Below are positions 59,661 to 64,000 of a DNA stretch of 64,000 nucleotides, piece by piece (position 1 is the stretch's first letter; every line of letters starts with the position of its first letter). A model generated the notes under the pieces. The model worked only from the letters and a program-made list of their open reading frames with translations. It was not told where the DNA came from and searched no databases. Location: NCBI RefSeq assembly GCF_040581485.1, contig NC_090133.1, positions 4,216,001-4,280,000 on the forward strand. The letters are read 5' to 3'. The position numbers and the translations under genes were made by a program. This DNA comes from Linepithema humile (taxonomy: Eukaryota > Arthropoda > Insecta > Hymenoptera > Formicidae).

Positions 59661-60210
59661 TCGGCTTTGGAGATCTCTCGTTGCTCCTCTTTAGGACATA
59701 TTTTTCTCCCTCTATTCTCTCCTTCCTCACCCCTTCTTACCGCCCCTCTCTTCTTCACTGTCACATTTACATCGAGCGTTATGTATGCCTTTGCGCGATG
59801 ACACGGGCCATTGAATACTCGACTTTCGCGTGCTCTCCTTCCTTCTTTCTCCTCGTTTTACTTTCGCACAAAACCGACTCTTCGACCACCTCTCGACCAC
59901 CCATTTCTCCACCTCCCGCGCTTCTTTCGCTCGTGAACAAACGTGGACGCAAAAGAAATATCTCTGAATGAGCGGTGCCTACGGACACTATGGAGTTTCC
60001 CTATTATTAGCATCCACTCTGTCTCTTGGTGCGCGGCCACGAAGCGAGAGCTGAGCGGTCATTATGGAGATTGAAACACACCGTTCGAGCGATGCGTTCG
60101 TTCCGTCCCTTTTCCCTCCTACATTTCATGTCCGCCTCGTTCCCGTTCTCGTTCGCTCGCTCGAGGTCGCGTAATCGTACGAATAGACAAAATCGCACGG
60201 CGATGATACG

Positions 60211-60577
60211 AAAAAAATAATGACAATAGCTTCAATAACAATAGCTTTATTAAATACTCTAAGTGGTCCTTTAAAACTATAATTATTAAAGGCTTCTAAG
60301 TCGCGTTATGGATTTGTTTCTCATTTGTGTTTTTTAAAAGCAATTCTTAAATATGAATTAAAGTGAAGTTAAAAAAGTGTCGTATTTACTATAAATACTA
60401 AATTAATAATATTCGTCATAAACATTAAATTAATGAATATTTGATAATAATTTGTAGTTGAAAAGTTTTTTTTTGTACTCTATAAATCAACAATTTATTC
60501 TATTACTTAAGAATCTAATATCTGTGAATAGACAGATTCTCAAAAAATTGATTTACTAACAATAAGATTCTTACGGT
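60211..60577. other. AT-rich spacer, nothing seen
   Basis: AT-rich with a duplicated ACAATAGCTT (about 60224-60250). No frame, hairpin or transposon end could be supported. Confidence 0.6.
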
Positions 60578-60772
60578 TCAAAATTCTTCAACGTCTAGTT
60601 GAATACCGGATTTGAAAGAATTCAACTTCTCCATAGTCATTTTGAAATAACAGCCACATTCACACTTAGTTCCTTGACGGCATAAACGTGATGATTTACG
60701 CGACGTCCGATGGTTATCCGATAATTCATCCGATGCGAATGCATACGGAACACGTGGAGGTCTTATAATCCG
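60578..60772 (-). CDS. Candidate terminal coding exon or small Cys-containing ORF
   Basis: A minus-strand frame of 64 codons ends with TGA at 60580-60578 and is open back to an in-frame TGA at 60775-60773. Its first Met is residue 45, so it could only be a downstream exon if coding. The translation has a basic stretch (residues 22-32), then Cys at 31, 37, 39 and 41 (a CxCxC arrangement) and an acidic end (Asp-Val-Glu-Glu-Phe). The frame fills a locally GC-richer patch (about 60600-60800) between AT-rich flanks. A possible acceptor AG lies at 60763-60762 with branch-like CTGAC at 60776-60772, but the pyrimidine tract is poor. No family is recognised. A 64-codon open frame alone is not rare by chance. 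Confidence 0.2.
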   Translation of the reverse strand, partial: RIIRPPRVPYAFASDELSDNHRTSRKSSRLCRQGTKCECGCYFKMTMEKLNSFKSGIQLDVEEF

Positions 60773-61670
60773 TCAGCAACGGTTGCGGCAACACGAGAAT
60801 CGTCATTAGTCAAGAATGCGTTGACTGCAGCGTTTATTCTAATACTATGTATGAACTTTGCATTATTCGCGTGCATCTCCATTGTTTGTAAGAGCAAATT
60901 TTGTCTATTAATAATAAAAATCGTTGTGATATTCTAATTATTACATGCATAATAATATAATACGTATAATAGTTTCTTATAATTTTTGATAAAAATATTG
61001 CTTCTACGAAAATAATGAAAAAATATTCTCGAAAAATGGAAAGAGAAGAAATTGTGTTAACCATAAAATTCTAACTGATCAAAATTTCGATTCGGAAAGT
61101 CCCGGAAAGATATTCCGAAGACTTTTTAGTTACAATTGTATCACGAGTTACACTTTTAGAATTTTTTATTCCAACAGTTTCTCGCTGCAAGACTCACAGA
61201 GTTACAGAAGTTGCAATTTTGCGAGTAGACGCGTGGCTTACACGAGGGCTTCGCAAGAAGCACAAGCGGGCCTATCGAACTCGTGACAGCCTAAGGATCC
61301 TTCCCCGGGCCCGGACACGCAATTAACCGGCGGCTACACTACTCCAGGGTGAGCGCAGGACGAGGGAGCAGCGATTCTCAACCGACTAATCCCCGGCGCG
61401 ACATTGGATCCGGTGGTGGAGGTGGTCAGCCCGAGCCCTTCGGGACTTCTTCGCCGTTCAAGAGAGACACGGCTGGCGTTCCGTGTGCCGCGCCAAGATA
61501 CCCATCCCCATAAAAGCTTCCATGCATGTCAAGCATTATACGACCACGTTACTATTAAATACGTCAAAGCTCCGTATGTTTATTGCATATTGGATGCCGT
61601 GCACTTCGGCTCGCCCTGCCGGTTCCCGTAACCCGAACCGATCGCTATTGTCGGTAAGGGACTCACCTCT
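60773..61670. other. AT-rich DNA then GC-rich patch
   Basis: Positions 60840-61190 are AT-rich. Positions 61200-61670 are GC-rich with donor-like AGGGTGAGC (about 61345) and CGGTAAGG (about 61653), but no recognisable exon precedes either. Frames 61404-61631 and 61483-61710 overlap. Confidence 0.5.
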
Positions 61671-61677
61671 CACGTGG

Positions 61678-61679
<2 letters not shown>

Positions 61680-61708
<29 letters not shown>
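61680..61708. repeat. (CT)n microsatellite
   Basis: Pure CT followed by interrupted CT/TTCT pyrimidine sequence to about 61738. Confidence 0.95.
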
Positions 61709-61711
<3 letters not shown>

Positions 61712-61739
61712 TCTCGTTCTCTCTTTCTCTCTCTTTCCA

Positions 61740-64000
61740 CGCCATCATCGTCCCTTGCTTCCAAACCCACCGACCCTACGTTCACCGCCTCGACGGAAAT
61801 GACCTCGGTGCTGTCTCCGCGTGTCCGCCGCGACGACCGGCCGTCTACGATCTCGCACGTCGATGCATCGATAGGAGCCGCGGGACGCGCTGTAAATTAC
61901 TTCGCAGTACCCGGCCGACGTCGATCGCACGCGTCGCTCCGCCGAAACATTTATGCTCTCTTGACTTTGGGTCACGATCTCGAACAAAATATGTCTTCCT
62001 CTCAAAAAAGCGTAGAGTGCATAACTGTAATTTTGATATTTTTTTATATCCTTTTCATGCAACTTTTATTAATGAAACTTTATTTCTCGCATTCAAAGCG
62101 TTTTAAGATAAATCCAAGTAATATTTCTTCTTCAAAGATGTGCGTTTTCCAAGAAGAAAATAACTATATGATTTCTAAAATGTCTGAAACTAAAATTTCT
62201 TTAACATGTAAATATAATAAATAAGATTATTTGTCATTTTTGAGGGCCAAAGTCTTTGCACGAGCACGTCACGAATACGTAACGATAGCAACGAATGACA
62301 TTCTCTGTTCCGAGATATCTCGATGAAATGCAAGATACGCGGACACCCCATCGTGGACGATGCCGTTTGACCGAAAAAACGCTGGCGGCCGCTCTTATTA
62401 TTCAGGATTTCGGGTCGTTCGACGGAGATATGGTGAATTATGCATGGTCAGTCCCGCGGCGTCGCCTCGCGCCGGCTCTTTCCCATGCATGCCATGCATA
62501 TGCCGGGTGATAGATGGATGTGTCAATTTCATCGGGGCCCGGTATCGATACGAGAGCCAGGGTTATCTTCATCGACTCGAAGATTACGATACGCTCGCTC
62601 GCTCGTTCGCGTCTGGATGCGAGCGAGTCATTTTCCTCGGGGCGATAAATCTGTGCCGCCATATAGCTGACGCTGAATCCGCGCAACCATGAACGTACCG
62701 ACCATTGAACATCGTTATCCCGCTCGGACATTTTTTGCCGGACACGTAACGCATCATCGAATCCGCGAGTAAGTGTTACCGTCCGTTACAAGACCTGTAT
62801 TGCTGCAAAAAGAATCGCGGAGGATTCAGCATGATCGTTGCATTTTATTAATTCACTGAGTACCGTGCGATTCTCATTTATCCGAGCCTTTTGTTGCACA
62901 TTCTATCCACGGATTTCAATAAATTGTACAACAGATCCAGCTAGTGTGCTGAATAAGTTACTTTGACAAATTAAAATTAATTATAATATAAAATTTGAAC
63001 AATACTTTTAACATTATTTATCCGGTACATTTTATTATAAAATTATTTGAAATTTAAGATCCACGGATAAAATCAGTTTTTGATATATGTATGTGTAAGA
63101 CGCGTGAAAGTTTCGTCTCTCGGCGCGCCTGATTTTTAAGACATAAATCGCGCGTGCGATACTCGGGAGGAGCAGAACGATTCGTGTAGCCCCTCCCTCC
63201 TTCTTTCTCATCCTCCAGACAACTATCGTAAAGTCGAAGCTTTATCACCTGCCGTCATCCGCCCGCGACGTAGATGAAAATCTCCCCTACCTCGACAGGC
63301 TTTTTTTTCAAAGACCGCGCGACTACTTATTAAACGTCGTCCGCCGCTCTCCACTTACGCACGGCACTTACGATAGCATCGATGCCGCCGAACGATCGAT
63401 CTCGGTTTTGTTTAATTTTTCTATTAGAATACGTTCACATTAATGTCGGTTTCCGATAAGGTTTTGATCGTCCCGCTTCTGTAGATTCAATCCATCGTTG
63501 AAATTCGGATATTATTAGAGCAAAACTGTTGTCACGCAATATTTTCAAGCCTTTCTCTAAAATCGTTATTCAAAATTATGTTAATTTTTCTCTTGCTCGT
63601 TTCTATTTTAATAAAGAATAAAAGAGTATTTTAACATACGATTTATTTACAAGTATGTTGCTTTATCTGTTAATGGATGTATTATAATAATTTGTCACGT
63701 GGAAATTTCATTTAGTGACAAGACGTTCTCTAAGTTACAATTAGCATATATCGTTATAAAATGCTTTCCAACTTATGAATACTAACAACAGCCGTGCGAA
63801 ACTCTCGCTGATTCTCTCTCTTTCTTTCCCGACAAACGCTCGGTTGAACGCGTCAACGCGGATTACAGCACGCCCAAAACACAATGACAAGCTCCTAGGA
63901 ACCCTGCGACGAGGTCAGGTCACTTGTCGGATGGGCCCTACGAAGGGCGCGCGGTGTCCTCAGTACAAAGTGCTCTTCGTGCGGAATATTCAATAGAGCA
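61740..64000. other. Mixed DNA at the window end, no gene recognised
   Basis: GC-rich patches lie at 61740-61990, 62250-62800, 63090-63420 and 63790-63990, with AT-rich gaps at 62020-62220, 62930-63060 and 63480-63770. The frame 61799-62224 plus (141 codons) includes one hydrophobic stretch of about 20 residues encoded by AT-rich DNA, which chance also produces. It is opposed by a minus frame. Frames at 62295-62731 overlap on both strands. Confidence 0.5.

Larger units (their letters stand above)
58651..60210. other. AT-rich gap then GC/purine-pyrimidine-rich DNA
   Basis: Positions 58670-58980 are AT-rich and include a 22-base perfect palindrome of A and T (58867-58888). From 59010 to 60200 at least nine frames on both strands cross GA, CGT, CG and pyrimidine tracts; none is credible as a gene. 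Confidence 0.5.

Noticed and set aside
61799..62224. 141-codon frame with one hydrophobic stretch
   Set aside because: The hydrophobic part is translation of AT-rich DNA, the first half is opposed by a minus-strand frame, and no family is recognisable.
63054..63248. Minus frame with an Arg-Thr-Arg-Asp-Leu-Cys segment like that seen in translated tRNA-related repeats
   Set aside because: The DNA lacks credible A-box and B-box sequences and does not fold as a tRNA; too weak to call a tRNA-derived element.
1..64000. tRNA, rRNA, spliceosomal RNA, well-known insect microRNA seeds and TTAGG telomere repeats
   Set aside because: Looked for by eye from memory of consensus motifs and not found; a covariance-model search would be needed to exclude them fully.

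Overview
This window looks like nuclear DNA of an insect with a CpG-rich, compositionally patchy genome. A hymenopteran such as an ant or parasitoid wasp fits best. The assignment rests on style: CpG is not depleted, GC-rich islands of about 0.3-1.5 kb alternate with strongly AT-rich stretches about every kilobase, long (GA)n/(CT)n and (GT)n microsatellites and (GAC)n/(CGT)n triplets are dense, and TATACAGGGTG-type DNA-transposon ends occur. I found no operon structure, rRNA, tRNA or CRISPR array, and no protein domain I can name.

I cannot support any complete protein-coding gene. Most open frames of 60-320 codons lie in GC-rich islands where several frames on both strands are open together, or they run through dinucleotide repeats; both are signs of chance ORFs. 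The window is best read as intergenic DNA or the inside of a very large intron. A few places may hide a small exon: 60,578-60,772 (minus; a basic, Cys-containing tail in a GC island inside AT-rich DNA), 58,291-58,650 (minus), 5,695-5,905, 2,421-2,936 and 29,426-29,761. All are low confidence.

The supportable content is repeats. (1) A 498-bp fold-back at 4,087-4,584 has imperfect arms of about 180 nt. (2) A MITE-like element at 7,104-7,424 has 26-bp terminal inverted repeats, and another at 30,801-31,086 has mariner-like ends; a related solo end lies at 12,532-12,551. (3) A minisatellite of 88-100 bp period lies at 15,918-16,250. (4) A 145-bp unit with about 91% identity is present in opposite orientations at 47,391-47,535 and 51,378-51,521. 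(5) A diverged direct-repeat pair lies at 41,051-41,174 and 42,942-43,071. (6) An ungapped 60-nt match (49/60) lies at 19,694-19,753 and 20,479-20,538, inside a patchier duplication of about 250 bp. Microsatellites, G-runs with quadruplex potential and strong hairpins make up the rest.

Layout: 0-12.5 kb alternates AT-rich DNA and islands and holds two fold-back elements. 12.5-18.6 kb is microsatellite-rich with a minisatellite. 18.6-21.1 kb is a GC-rich island with a duplicated motif. 21-31 kb is mixed and ends in a mariner-like MITE. 31-47 kb is mixed with one dispersed repeat pair. 47-51.5 kb is bracketed by the inverted 145-bp pair. 51.5-60.2 kb is the most GC- and purine/pyrimidine-tract-rich part. 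60.2-64 kb is mixed and contains the best candidate exon. I see no evidence of a new multi-gene system. The most unusual signals are the fold-back at 4.1-4.6 kb and the inverted 145-bp pair, whose differences fall partly at third codon positions.
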